From assembly GCA_034766995.1 (NCBI GenBank), contig CM068314.1, positions 662,001 through 726,000 of the forward strand: DNA of 64,000 nt. The letters run 5' to 3'. The stretch is from Acanthacorydalis orientalis. Taxonomy: Eukaryota > Arthropoda > Insecta > Megaloptera > Corydalidae. The position numbers and the translations under genes were made by a program. The notes under the pieces are model-generated. The model made no database searches, was not told the origin of the DNA, and saw only the letters and a program-made list of their open reading frames with translations. Position 1 is the stretch's first letter. Every line of letters begins with the position of its first letter. This document shows positions 34,501 through 47,104 of the stretch, piece by piece.

Positions 34501-37500
34501 CCACAGCCACTCATTCAGACACACGAATTTTTTCTGCACATCCCAGGCACTCTGCTGTAACGTACGGGTCTATACGCCAACCCACAGCCACTTATTCAGA
34601 CACACGAATTTTTTCTGCACTTCTCAGGCACTCTGCTGTAACGTACGGGTCCATACGCCAACCCACAGCCACTCATTCAGACACACGAATTTTTTCTGCA
34701 CATCCCAGGCACTCTGCTGTAACGTACGGGTCCATACGTCAACCCACAGCCACTCATTCAGACACACGAATTTTTTCTGCACTTCCCAGGCACTCTGCTG
34801 TAACGTACGGGTCCATACGTCAACCCACAGCCACTCATTCAGACACACGAATTTTTTCTGCACTTCTCAGGCACTCTGCTGCAACGTACGGGTCCATACG
34901 TCAACCCACAGCCACTCATTCAGACACACGAATTTTTTCTGCACTTCTCAGGCACTCTGCTGTAACGTACGGGTCCATACGTCAACCCACAGCCACTTAT
35001 TCAGACACACGAATTTTTTCTGCACTTCTCAGGCACTCTGCTGTAACGTACGGGTCCATACGTCAACCCACAGCCACTTATTCAGACACACGAATTTTTT
35101 CTGCACTTCTCAGGCACTCTGCTGTAACGTACGGGTCCATACGTCAACCCACAGCCACTCATTCAGACACACGAATTTTTTCTGCACTTCTCAGGCACTC
35201 TGCTGTAACGTACGGGTCCATACGTCAACCCACAGCCACTTATTCAGACACACGAATTTTTTCTGCACTTCTCAGGCACTCTGCTGCAACGTACGGGTCC
35301 ATACGTCAACCCACAGCCACTTATTCAGACACACGAATTTTTTCTGCACTTCTCAGGCACTCTGCTGTAACGTACGGGTCCATACGTCAACCCACAGCCA
35401 CTTATTCAGACACACGAATTTTTTCTGCACTTCTCAGGCACTCTGCTGTAACGTACGGGTCCATACGTCAACCCACAGCCACTTATTCAGACACACGAAT
35501 TTTTTCTGCACTTCCCAGGCACTCTGCTGTAACGTACGGGTCTATACGCCAACCCACAGCCACTTATTCAGACACACGAATTTTTTCTGCACTTCTCAGG
35601 CACTCTGCTGTAACGTACGGGTCCATACGTCAACCCACAGCCACTCATTCAGACACACGAATTTTTTCTGCACATCCCAGGCACTCTGCTGTAACGTACG
35701 GGTCTATACGCCAACCCACAGCCACTTATTCAGACACACGAATTTTTTCTGCACATCCCAGGCACTCTGCTGTAACGTACGGGTCCATACGTCAACCCAC
35801 AGCCACTTATTCAGACACACGAATTTTTTCTGCACTTCTCAGGCACTCTGCTGTAACGTACGGGTCTATACGCCAACCCACAGCCACTCATTCAGACACA
35901 CGAATTTTTTCTGCACTTCTCAGGCACTCTGCTGTAACGTACGGGTCCATACGTCAACCCACAGCCACTCATTCAGACACACGAATTTTTTCTGCACTTC
36001 CCAGGCACTCTGCTGTAACGTACGGGTCCATACGTCAACCCACAGCCACTTATTCAGACACACGAATTTTTTCTGCACTTCTCAGGCACTCTGCTGTAAC
36101 GTACGGGTCCATACGTCAACCCACAGCCACTTATTCAGACACACGAATTTTTTCTGCACTTCTCAGGCACTCTGCTGTAACGTACGGGTCCATACGTCAA
36201 CCCACAGCCACTTATTCAGACACACGAATTTTTTCTGCACTTCCCAGGCACTCTGCTGTAACGTACGGGTCTATACGCCAACCCACAGCCACTTATTCAG
36301 ACACACGAATTTTTTCTGCACTTCTCAGGCACTCTGCTGTAACGTACGGGTCTATACGCCAACCCACAGCCACTTATTCAGACACACGAATTTTTTCTGC
36401 ACTTCTCAGGCACTCTGCTGTAACGTACGGGTCCATACGTCAACCCACAGCCACTTATTCAGACACACGAATTTTTTCTGCACTTCTCAGGCACTCTGCT
36501 GTAACGTACGGGTCCATACGTCAACCCACAGCCACTCATTCAGACACACGAATTTTTTCTGCACTTCTCAGGCGCTCTGCTGTAACGTACGGGTCCATAC
36601 GTCAACCCACAGCCACTTATTCAGACACACGAATTTTTTCTGCACTTCTCAGGCACTCTGCTGTAACGTACGGGTCTATACGCCAACCCACAGCCACTTA
36701 TTCAGACACACGAATTTTTTCTGCACTTCCCAGGCACTCTGCTGTAACGTACGGGTCCATACGTCAACCCACAGCCACTTATTCAGACACACGAATTTTT
36801 TCTGCACTTCTCAGGCACTCTGCTGTAACGTACGGGTCTATACGCCAACCCACAGCCACTTATTCAGACACACGAATTTTTTCTGCACTTCTCAGGCACT
36901 CTGCTGTAACGTACGGGTCCATACGTCAACCCACAGCCACTCATTCAGACACACGAATTTTTTCTGCACTTCTCAGGCACTCTGCTGTAACGTACGGGTC
37001 CATACGTCAACCCACAGCCACTCATTCAGACACACGAATTTTTTCTGCACTTCTCAGGCACTCTGCTGTAACGTACGGGTCCATACGTCAACCCACAGCC
37101 ACTTATTCAGACACACGAATTTTTTCTGCACTTCTCAGGCACTCTGCTGTAACGTACGGGTCTATACGCCAACCCACAGCCACTTATTCAGACACACGAA
37201 TTTTTTCTGCACTTCTCAGGCACTCTGCTGTAACGTACGGGTCCATACGTCAACCCACAACCACTCATTCAGACACACGAATTTTTTCTGCACATCCCAG
37301 GCGCTCTGCTGTAACGTACGGGTCCATACGTCAACCCACAGCCACTCATTCAGACACACGAATTTTTTCTGCACATCCCAGGCACTCTGCTGTAACGTAC
37401 GGGTCCATACGTCAACCCACAGCCACTTATTCAGACACACGAATTTTTTCTGCACTTCCCAGGCACTCTGCTGTAACGTACGGGTCCATACGTCAACCCA

Positions 37501-40500
37501 CAGCCACTTATTCAGACACACGAATTTTTTCTGCACTTCTCAGGCACTCTGCTGTAACGTACGGGTCTATACGTCAACCCACAGCCACTTATTCAGACAC
37601 ACGAATTTTTTCTGCACTTCTCAGGCACTCTGCTGTAACGTACGGGTCTATACGTCAACCCACAGCCACTTATTCAGACACACGAATTTTTTCTGCACTT
37701 CCCAGGCACTCTGCTGTAACGTACGCGTCCATACGCCAACCCACAGCCACTTATTCAGACACACGAATTTTTTCTGCACTTCTCAGGCACTCTGCTGTAA
37801 CGTACGGGTCCATACGTCAACCCACAGCCACTTATTCAGACACACGAATTTTTTCTGCACTTCTCAGGCACTCTGCTGTAACGTACGGGTCCATACGCCA
37901 ACCCACAGCCACTCATTCAGACACACGAATTTTTTCTGCACATCCCAGGCACTCTGCTGTAACGTACGGGTCCATACGTCAACCCACAGCCACTCATTCA
38001 GACACACGAATTTTTTCTGCACTTCTCAGGCACTCTGCTGTAACGTACGGGTCTATACGCCAACCCACAGCCACTTATTCAGACACACGAATTTTTTCTG
38101 CACTTCCCAGGCACTCTGCTGTAACGTACGGGTCCATACGTCAACCCACAGCCACTTATTCAGACACACGAATTTTTTCTGCACTTCCCAGGCACTCTGC
38201 TGTAACGTACGGGTCCATACGTCAACCCACAGCCACTCATTCAGACACACGAATTTTTTCTGCACTTCCCAGGCACTCTGCTGTAACGTACGGGTCCATA
38301 CGTCAACCCACAGCCACTCATTCAGACACACGAATTTTTTCTGCACTTCTCAGGCATTCTGCTGTAACGTACGGGTCTATACGTCAACCCACAGCCACAT
38401 ATTCAGACACACGAATTTTTTCTGCACTTCTCAGGCACTCTGCTGCAACGTACGGGTCTATACGCCAACCCACAGCCACTTATTCAGACACACGAATTTT
38501 TTCTGCACTTCTCAGGCACTCTGCTGTAACGTACGGGTCCATACGTCAACCCACAGCCACTTATTCAGACACACGAATTTTTTCTGCACTTCTCAGGCAC
38601 TCTGCTGTAACGTACGGGTCTATACGTCAACCCACAGCCACTTATTCAGACACACGAATTTTTTCTGCACTTCTCAGGCACTCTGCTGTAACGTACGGGT
38701 CTATACGTCAACCCACAGCCACTTATTCAGACACACGAATTTTTTCTGCACTTCTCAGGCACTCTGCTGTAACGTACGGGTCCATACGTCAACCCACAGC
38801 CACTTATTCAGACACACGAATTTTTTCTGCACTTCCCAGGCACTCTGCTGTAACGTACGGGTCCATACGTCAACCCACAGCCACTTATTCAGACACACGA
38901 ATTTTTTCTACACTTCTCAGGCACTCTGCTGTAACGTACGGGTCCATACGTCAACCCACAGCCACTCATTCAGACACACGAATTTTTTCTGCACTTCTCA
39001 GGCACTCTGCTGTAACGTACGGGTCCATACGTCAACCCACAGCCACTCATTCAGACACACGAATTTTTTCTGCACTTCTCAGGAACTCTGCTGTAACGTA
39101 CGGGTCCATACGTCAACCCACAGCCACTTATTCAGACACACGAATTTTTTCTACACTTCTCAGGCACTCTGCTGTAACGTACGGGTCCATACGTCAACCC
39201 ACAGCCACTCATTCAGACACACGAATTTTTTCTGCACTTCTCAGGCACTCTGCTGTAACGTACGGGTCCATACGTCAACCCACAGCCACTCATTCAGACA
39301 CACGAATTTTTTCTGCACTTCTCAGGAACTCTGCTGTAACGTACGGGTCCATACGTCAACCCGCAGCCACTCATTCAGACACACGAATTTTTTCTGCACT
39401 TCTCAGGCACTCTGCTGTAACGTACGGGTCCATACGTCAACCCACAGCCACTCATTCAGACACACGAATTTTTTCTGCACTTCTCAGGCACTCTGCTGTA
39501 ACGTACGGGTCTATACGTCAACCCACAGCCACTCATTCAGACACACGAATTTTTTCTGCACTTCTCAGGCACTCTGCTGTAACGTACGGGTCCATACGTC
39601 AACCCACAGCCACTTATTCAGACACACGAATTTTTTCTACACTTCTCAGGCACTCTGCTGTAACGTACGGGTCCATACGTCAACCCACAGCCACTCATTC
39701 AGACACACGAATTTTTTCTGCACTTCTCAGGAACTCTGCTGTAACGTACGGGTCCATACGTCAACCCGCAGCCACTCATTCAGACACACGAATTTTTTCT
39801 GCACTTCTCAGGCACTCTGCTGTAACGTACGGGTCCATACGTCAACCCACAGCCACTCATTCAGACACACGAATTTTTTCTGCACATCCCAGGCACTCTG
39901 CTGTAACATACGGGTCTATACGTCAACCCACAGCCACTTATTCAGACACACGAATTTTTTCTGCACTTCTCAGGCACTCTGCTGTAACGTACGGGTCTAT
40001 ACGTCAACCCACAGCCACTCATTCAGACACACGAATTTTTTCTGCACTTCTCAGGCACCCAGCTGTAATGAACGGGCCTATTCGTCAACCCACAGCCACA
40101 TATTCAGACTCGTGAATTTTTTCTGCCCTTATCAGGCACCCAGCTCTAATGTACGGGCCTATACGTCAACCCACAGCCACATATTCAAACACGTGAATTT
40201 TTTCTACCCTTATCAGGCACCCAGCTGTAATGTACGGGCCTATACGTCAACCCACAGCCACTTATTCAGACAAACGAATTTTTTCTACACTTCTCAGGCA
40301 CCCAGCTGTAATGAACGGGCCTATACGTCAACCCACAGCCACATATTCAGACTCGTGAATTTTTTCTACCCTTATCAGGCACCCAGCTGTAATGTACGGG
40401 TCTATACGTCAACCCACAGCCGCTTATTCAGACACACGAATTTTTTCTACACTTCTCAGGCACCCAGCTGTAATGTACGGGACTATACGTCAACCCACAG

Positions 40501-41340
40501 CCGCTTATTCAGACACACGAATTTTTTCTGCACTTCTCAGGCACCCAGCTGTAATGTACGGGCCGATACGTCAACCCACAGCCACTTATTCAGACACAAG
40601 AATTTTTTCTACACTTCTCAGGCACCCAGCTGTAATGTACGGGCCTATACGTCAACCCACAGCCACTTATTCAGACACACGAATTTTTTCTACACTTCTC
40701 AGGCACCCAGCTGTAATGTACGGGCCTATACGTCAACCCACAGCCGCTTATTCAGACACACGAATTTTTTCTGCACTTCTCAGGCACCCAGCTGTAATGT
40801 ACGGGCCTATACGTCAACCCACAGCCACTTATTCAGACACACGAATTTTTTCTACACTTCTCAGGCACCCAGCTGTAATGTACGGGCCTATACCTCAACC
40901 CACAGCCACTTATTCAGACACACGAATTTTTTCTACACATCTCAGGCCCCAGCTGTAATTTACGGGTCTATACGTCAACCCACAGCCACTTATTCAGACA
41001 CACGAATTTTTTCTACACTTCTCAGGCACCCAGCTGTAATGTACGGGCCTATACGTCAACCCACAGCCACTTATTCAGACACACGAATTTTTTCTGCACT
41101 TCTCAGGCACCCAGCTGTAATGTACGGGCCTATACGTCAACCCACAGCCACTTATTCAGACACACGAATTTTTTCTGCACTTCTCAGGCACCCATCTGTA
41201 ATGTACGGGCCTATACGTCAACCCACAGCCACATATTCAGACTCGTGAATTTTTTCTACACTAATCAGGCACTCTGATGTAATGTTCGATCCCATATCTC
41301 GACCCACATCAAATCATTCAGACATAGGAATTTTTTCTTT
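19510..41340 (+). repeat. 81-bp satellite array, ~270 units
   Basis: Head-to-tail copies of an 81-bp unit that can be read as CGTACGGGTCCATACGTCAA, then CCCACAGCCACTCATTCAGA, CACACGAATTTTTTCTGCAC and TTCTCAGGCACTCTGCTGTAA. Units differ mainly at a few positions: CCATACGTC/CTATACGTC/CTATACGCC; CTCATT/CTTATT; and CTTCTCAGG/CTTCCCAGG/CATCCCAGG. Edge units are more diverged (GCGCTCTG near the left end; CACCCAGCTGTAATG with GGGCCTA from about 40055 onward). Rare indels lie near 21089, 22533, 23445, 25286, 26765 and 40945. Between 26765 and 40945 the 81-bp register appears unbroken. It is probably a centromeric, pericentromeric or other heterochromatic satellite; its function is unknown. Confidence 0.97.
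40055..41340 (+). repeat. diverged right-edge subfamily of the 81-bp array
   Basis: From about 40055 the units carry CACCCAGCTGTAATG in place of CACTCTGCTGTAACG, and GGGCC in place of GGGTC. Several units have ACATATTCAGACTCGTG in place of the usual CTTATTCAGACACACG. A 1-nt deletion falls near 40945. The final unit decays into the flanking block at about 41340. Confidence 0.9.
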
Positions 41341-43527
41341 TTAAAAATTGCATTTCTTATTCAACATTATGGAATTTATGAACGAGATTCGTTTACGAAG
41401 AGTATCATATCTTCCTTCAAGACATAACAAGTGCAAAATAAATCGAATCTGCATGTTTTTCTCATTGAATACTTTCTTACGAGTCGGAAAATTTCTATTT
41501 TTTAATACTGTGTTGGTTTGACGGCGATAAAGATATCGATCTTCGAAGTAAAAATTATTTAACGATTTGTAGGCAAAAACTAAAGTCGAAAAAAGCGCCG
41601 CTCTGTAAAGAAATATCATTTTATAATCCATCGAAAGCGATTCTCTATCAATACTCCTTTGTTCTTAGTGACAAAGTCGTGAATTCGAATAGAAAAAATC
41701 ACTTTTGAAAAATTATGATTTTTCATCAAAATTTGCATACTGTAGATCGTGCGTTTTTTTTGGTCAAAAAATGAAAATTAGAAGTGATGGGCTTTTTCGC
41801 CACGAATTGATTATTTAGAACGAATGTAATCCATTCAGGTCAAAAATTGTGTTTCTAATTCGAAAATATGTGATTTATGCACGAGATACTTTTTTGAAGA
41901 ATTTCATCTTCTCTCCCTACGCATAAAAAGCATAAGCAAATCAAAAGTATGCATTATTATTACCTGAAATATTTTTTTCAAAGAACAAAAATGTCTAATT
42001 ATAAGCTGATAACGATTTATAAAGCGATACATTTGTTAATCTGTGATTTAAAAAAATATTTATCCGAAAATGGCGATTTGTTAATCGAAAACTAAAAATC
42101 GAAAATAGCGCCGTTCCATTGCCGTCCATCGCTCTCCGATCGTTGGAAAGCTGATTTTTCTTAATAATATGTTATTTTATTTGATAAAATCGGAATTCCA
42201 AGCCAGTTTGAACTCTTTCAAAAAATCATGATTTTTCATCAAAATTTGCATACTGTAGGTCGTGCGTTTTTTTTGGTCAAAAAATGAAAGTTGGAAATGG
42301 TGGAATTTTTCGCCACGAATTGATTATTTAGAACGAATGTAATCCATTCAGGTAAAAATTTGTGTTTCTAATTCGAAAATATGTGATTTATGAACGAGGA
42401 ACGTTTTTGAAGAATTTCATCTCCTCTTCCAGCGCATAAAAAAGTAAACAAATCGAATCTATGGGTTATTATTACCTGAAATATTTCTTTCAAAGAACAA
42501 AAATATCTATTTATAGACTGATGACAATTTATAAAGCTGTACATTTATTAATCTCTGCTTTAAAAAAATATTTATCCGTGAATGGCGATTTGTTAGTCGA
42601 AAACTGAAAATCGAAAATAGCGCCGTTCCATAGCCAACTATCGCTCTCCGATCGTTGAAAAACTGATTTTTATTAATAACATGCTATTGTTTTTGATAAA
42701 ATTCTAATTCCAAGCCACTTTGAACGCTTTTGAAAAATCATGATTTGTATATCAAATTTTGCATAATGTAGGTCGTGCGTTTTTTTGAACCAAAAAATCA
42801 AAGTTGGAATAGGTGGACTTTTTCGCCAAGAATTGATTATATAGAACGAATGTAATCGAGTCAGGTCAAAAATTGTGTTGCCAATTCGTAAATATGTGAT
42901 TTATGAACGAGAAAGGTTTTTGAAGAATTTCATCTTCTCTCCCAAAGCATAAAAAGCGTAAACAAATCGAAACTATACTTTATTATCATCTGAAATATTT
43001 TTTTCAAAGAACAGAAATATGTAATCATAAGCCGATGACAATTTGTAAAGCGGTGCATTTATTAATCTGTGATTTAAAAAATATTTATCCGTGAATGGCG
43101 ATTTGTTAGTCGAAAACTGAAAATCGAAAATAGTGCTGTTCCATAGCCAACTATCGCTCTCCGATCGTTGGAAAGCCGATTTTTCTTAATAATACGTTAT
43201 TATATTTGATCAAATCGGAATTCCAAGCCAGTTTTAACTCTTGTGAAAAATCACGATTTTTCATCAAAATTTGCATACTGTAGGTCGTGCGTTTTTTTCG
43301 GTCAAAAAATGAAAGTCGAAAACGTTAGAATGTTTCGATATAAATCGATAACTTGGACCGAATTAAATCGATTTGCGCTAAACTTACACACCCTATTCCA
43401 AAATACACCTTTTACAGAAGAGAATCTCTTTCAGAGAGTTTTGACTTTTCTCTCAAAATATGCAAAGTTTAAAAAAATCTATAATACCCGTTATTATTAG
43501 CTGAAATATATTTTCGTGGCTGAAAAC
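41341..43527 (+). repeat. ~0.5-kb tandem repeat block, right (monomers A-B-B-B-C)
   Basis: Anchors of the GTAGGTCGTG motif lie near 41740, 42253, 42765 and 43278, a spacing of about 512-513 bp. The first monomer starts in mid-unit and matches the left-block A monomer from about 18350. Three B monomers follow, then a C monomer with the same AATGTTTCGATATAAATCGA signature as the left block. C ends in GTGGCTGAAAACACG, directly before a single 81-bp unit, exactly as at the left junction. Confidence 0.85.
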
Positions 43528-43530
43528 ACG

Positions 43531-43612
43531 TAATGTACGGGTCTATACGTCAACCCACAGCCACTTGTTCAGGCACACGAATTTTTCCTACTCTTCAGTC
43601 ACTCTGCTGTAA
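43531..43612 (+). repeat. solitary 81-bp unit after the right block
   Basis: One 81-bp-family unit (TAATGTACGGGTCTATACGTC through CACTCTGCTGTAA) follows the right C monomer. Its CACTTGTTCAGG variant is the same as in the very first unit of the main array (near 19520). After it the sequence is unique. Confidence 0.85.
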
Positions 43613-44739
43613 ACACTTTGGGATAAAGAAACTGGAGCATCGCTGAACAAAGTGTGTTGAATTTCAGAGATTATATTTAAAAAAATACAAGTAATTCTGA
43701 TACATACGGGACGACTGAACGTCAAAGGATATCTAACCGTACCACACAGAAAAATGTTAAAAACATCCGCCCGTACATAATTGATATCACACACGCTCGG
43801 TGATGCGATACGAGGATCGACGCAACAACGTGCAGACGGTCCGTCTGCGCGCACAGAATCCGAGAACACGGAAAATCAATTAGCGAAGGGGGCCCCCGCT
43901 GGGTACCAGTCGGTCGGTCTGCGCCGTACGATTTCGGTTCGAGACGTCGCCGACGGCGACGCAACACCCCGCCATTGACAGTAATAAAGAAATACACGAT
44001 CACATGTCAACGTTACGTGCTCGAGTCGGACTATGTGCAGCGTTTTTTTTCTCTTCAGTTCGTTCGTGTGTCGCTCGAAGGTTAATCTTCTAAACCTGTA
44101 TCCGAAATTGATCTCATGTCGTCGTCGTCGTTTCGTAACCGTAACGTCACACGTTGACAAACGATTGAGACAGACGTCGAAATTCGCACGGAGACCATTG
44201 CGTTACTCTATTGTCGATACTCGGTTCGAAACGACAGTCGATTTTTTTTCTCGATGAAACAACGCACGGTCGTGATTGCGAAACGACATTCTAGATATTA
44301 AGGAAATATCTAGTATGCTGTTTCGTAAACAGACGACGTTCAGTTGTACGATACTAAAATCCAGAGCCGTCTATAAAACTGAATGTCTGTTCCTATACCT
44401 GCGGTTTTGTTGACGGATTAGTCAATACAGACAGTTGACTGGTCTATTTAACCGAGCTTGTGATTCTGTACGATTAAACCGGGTCCAGTCAAAACGATTT
44501 GATTAGAGCGCTGAAAAAAATTAACCACAATCGCTGGCGGACAAGGAAACGGAATAAAAAATCTGTCCGCAATCGATCAGGCGGTTATCAGTCGTCGATT
44601 TTTCCCGTACCGGAACCGGATTGTCCCATCGCACGTCAAACATAAACAAAATGTTTATCTTCACATGATATCCGCTCTCCGTGAAGAACCTAAATGTATC
44701 ATGATTTAAGAAACCTGTTCTGGACACTTGCCGCCATCA
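43613..44739. other. unique stretch beyond the satellite, CpG-rich part
   Basis: CpG-rich between about 43790 and 44280. A small hairpin, CTAGATATT...AATATCTAG, lies at 44291-44313. No domain is seen in any frame; it could include a promoter or a non-coding exon. Confidence 0.35.
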
Positions 44740-45150
44740 ACATATGCGGATTGACAATTTTTTTCTGCTAATATCAGACACTCTGTTATAAAATACAGGC
44801 CTATAACTCGACCAATAGACCTGTGTGCGGCCTCATGAATTTTTTTACCAAGTTCAAACACACTATCATAAGATACAAGCTTCTATCTCGACCTGCAGAC
44901 CTTTGTACGGTCTCGTGATTTTTTTTACCAAGTTCAAACACTCCCTAATAAGATACAAGCCTACATCTCGACCAGAAAACCTTTGTGCGTGCTCGTGAGC
45001 TTTTCCTGTAAATTTAAAATATTTTTTCATAAGATACAGGCCTATATCTCGACCTAGAGACCTATATACGCTCTGGTGAATTTTTCCTGCAAAGTTCGGA
45101 CTCTATCATAACATACAGGCATGTATATCGACCTCACAGTCCAAGAACAA
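44740..45150 (+). repeat. decayed ~80-bp relatives of the 81-bp satellite
   Basis: Five units with anchors (TACAGGCCTATA / TACAAGC) at about 44794, 44874, 44954, 45035 and 45114, spaced 79-81 bp. Each keeps, in satellite order, ATACAGGCCTATATCTCGACC (for ACGGGTCTATACGTCAACC), then GACCT...CTCGTGAATTTTTT, a CTGC-like step and CACTCT.TAA-like ends. Clearly homologous to the main array but far more diverged. Confidence 0.75.
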
Positions 45151-47104
45151 TATTATGACAAAAAAAACTCGACTGTTCTGTGTGTTCGTCACGCGATAAT
45201 ATTTGAGATTTTATAGACTGGTCGCGTCTACATGACTTCATTTCTTTATATTATTGATCCGATTCCAGTTGGAAAAATAGATTTCTATACAATTTGATTT
45301 CTAACGCACTTTAATTCAATTTACAATAATAACAAGTACTCATCTCGTAAATACTCGATCGTGAATCAGACAGACTAGACGATTCTTCTCCAACATGATC
45401 TAAAAATGTTCTTGTTTATGCGATGAAAAAGAAACGAATCCGTTTCGTCAAACCGCCCGACATCTTATTTTAGCAACGTTGAGATTCGATAACGATTTTT
45501 TTCGTCCGTGCGTTCGTTTTTTTACGTTCGTTATCTGTTTATTCAACCCGTCGCCGTGCTCGAATCCTATTCTTGTCGATGACTAATTGAATACAACCGA
45601 TAAACGATTCACTTTCCGCATCCAGCGCACACAGTCATTAGGAAGTGTACGAAAAATGATCATCTTTTAAAGTTCAAACGAGTGCCAGAAATACCTGTTA
45701 TGTAAATAAATATTTTTATGTACACAAACACACGTGTGTGTATTTTTATTAAGCACTAATAAGGAAAAATATCGTCGTCGCGCGTCGTCGTCCTCATCGA
45801 AACACTGCAGACGAGCGATTAAACAGTGATTTATGTCCGCGACAGCACCTGCTCGAACGTTTCTCGGTTACCCGCACGAATATCATTATTCGACGGATTT
45901 CAATCGTCTTCATTCCGTCCGGATCCGACGCTGCCTCGTTTCGGTGACATCGATGCCGCGTGAGGCGCGTATCGCGTTCAACACCGTCGAGAGAACTTTC
46001 TTTTGCACGAAACTGAATTATCTGGAAATTACTGTTCGTCACGTTTTCTTTCTCGCTCGCGTGCACGCCTGCATCGATCGAAAATTCTACTGTTCGAACT
46101 TGTAGATGTGAATATTGAAACGAATTGCAAAGAATTCAATCTGAGTGGAGGAAAAATGTTATCAGAAAAGGAATGTTCTGTCAACACTGAATTTTATTTC
46201 ATAGTTTGTGGGCTGAGGAAACGATTCATTTGTGAAAGTGAATTTGGCCAGTTTGTGAGGGTTTGAGGAAATTTGGTCGTACTGGAAATAATGATGAAAG
46301 AAATTATAAAAAAAAATACAAGAAAATATCACACGAGTGATTGAAAGCTCGGTGATTTTTGTTACGTAACTTCTTTTGCTTTTTATAACACAGAATTAAT
46401 TTCTTGACAATCTTAGTTTCAATTATGAAGAACAATAAAAGCTACTAGTCTTTGGAAATCTTTTCATATTTGTAACACTGTTCACAGAACACACAAACTG
46501 TTCCTGAATCTGAAAAATGTTTCAATAATTGGTTACTGTTCGAATTTATCGACGACTGTGCTCACTTATATGGCGACACCATCATCTTCAGAGGACTAAG
46601 ATTGTGGAACTACTGGAATTTTTACTAAACAATCTTGAATATAAATTTTACAGTTAAGAAAAGTTAGAATTCATACTCTTTAAAAAAGTTCAAATCAACA
46701 TACTGACAAATAAATTATTTTCTGTTATAAAAAGGATAGAAAAACAGTATATAATTCTGACACTCGCTAATTCGTTTCGTAAATAAATTCCTCTTCAATT
46801 CTAATAAGAAAAAAAAACGTTCTATTCAAAAATGTTCCCTAATTGACTATTGATCAATTTCACCGATGTGTGTGCAGATTTTGATTGCGATTACGTCATC
46901 TTCAATCCATCACAACACAGAAAATCTTTCTTGCATTGCCGCCCTGAAGATGAGAAACCAAAAAAATTCTCCGAATGAAAAGTTCGTGTGTAAAAATTAG
47001 TTAAGACTTCTAAGGCTTTGTTTCTACGTCTCCAGACTTCATCATGTCTTCCATCTCTTCTCGAACTATCTAACCATCTTTCATCTAACATCTTTCCTGG
47101 CTTT
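45151..47104. other. intergenic stretch, nothing recognised
   Basis: AT-rich with a CpG-rich part at about 45780-46060. Two overlapping 90-codon frames on opposite strands there show no domain. The remainder consists of A/T runs and short frames. Confidence 0.4.

Noticed and set aside
21531..38346. Recurrent 60-106-codon minus-strand frames (MQKKFVCLN...)
   Set aside because: They are runs of units with CCCAGG instead of CTCAGG, where the TGA stop is absent; there is no independent coding evidence.
40112..41248. 378-codon plus-strand frame at the right edge of the array
   Set aside because: Same cause as above; it even switches between the two open repeat frames after a 1-bp deletion near 40945.
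19510..41340. CRISPR array
   Set aside because: Repeats are contiguous 81-bp units without unique spacers, in a eukaryotic context.
19510..41340. CENP-B box or TTAGG-type telomeric repeat in the 81-bp unit
   Set aside because: The unit has neither a CENP-B-box-like 17-mer nor TTAGG runs; a centromeric role cannot be claimed from motif evidence.
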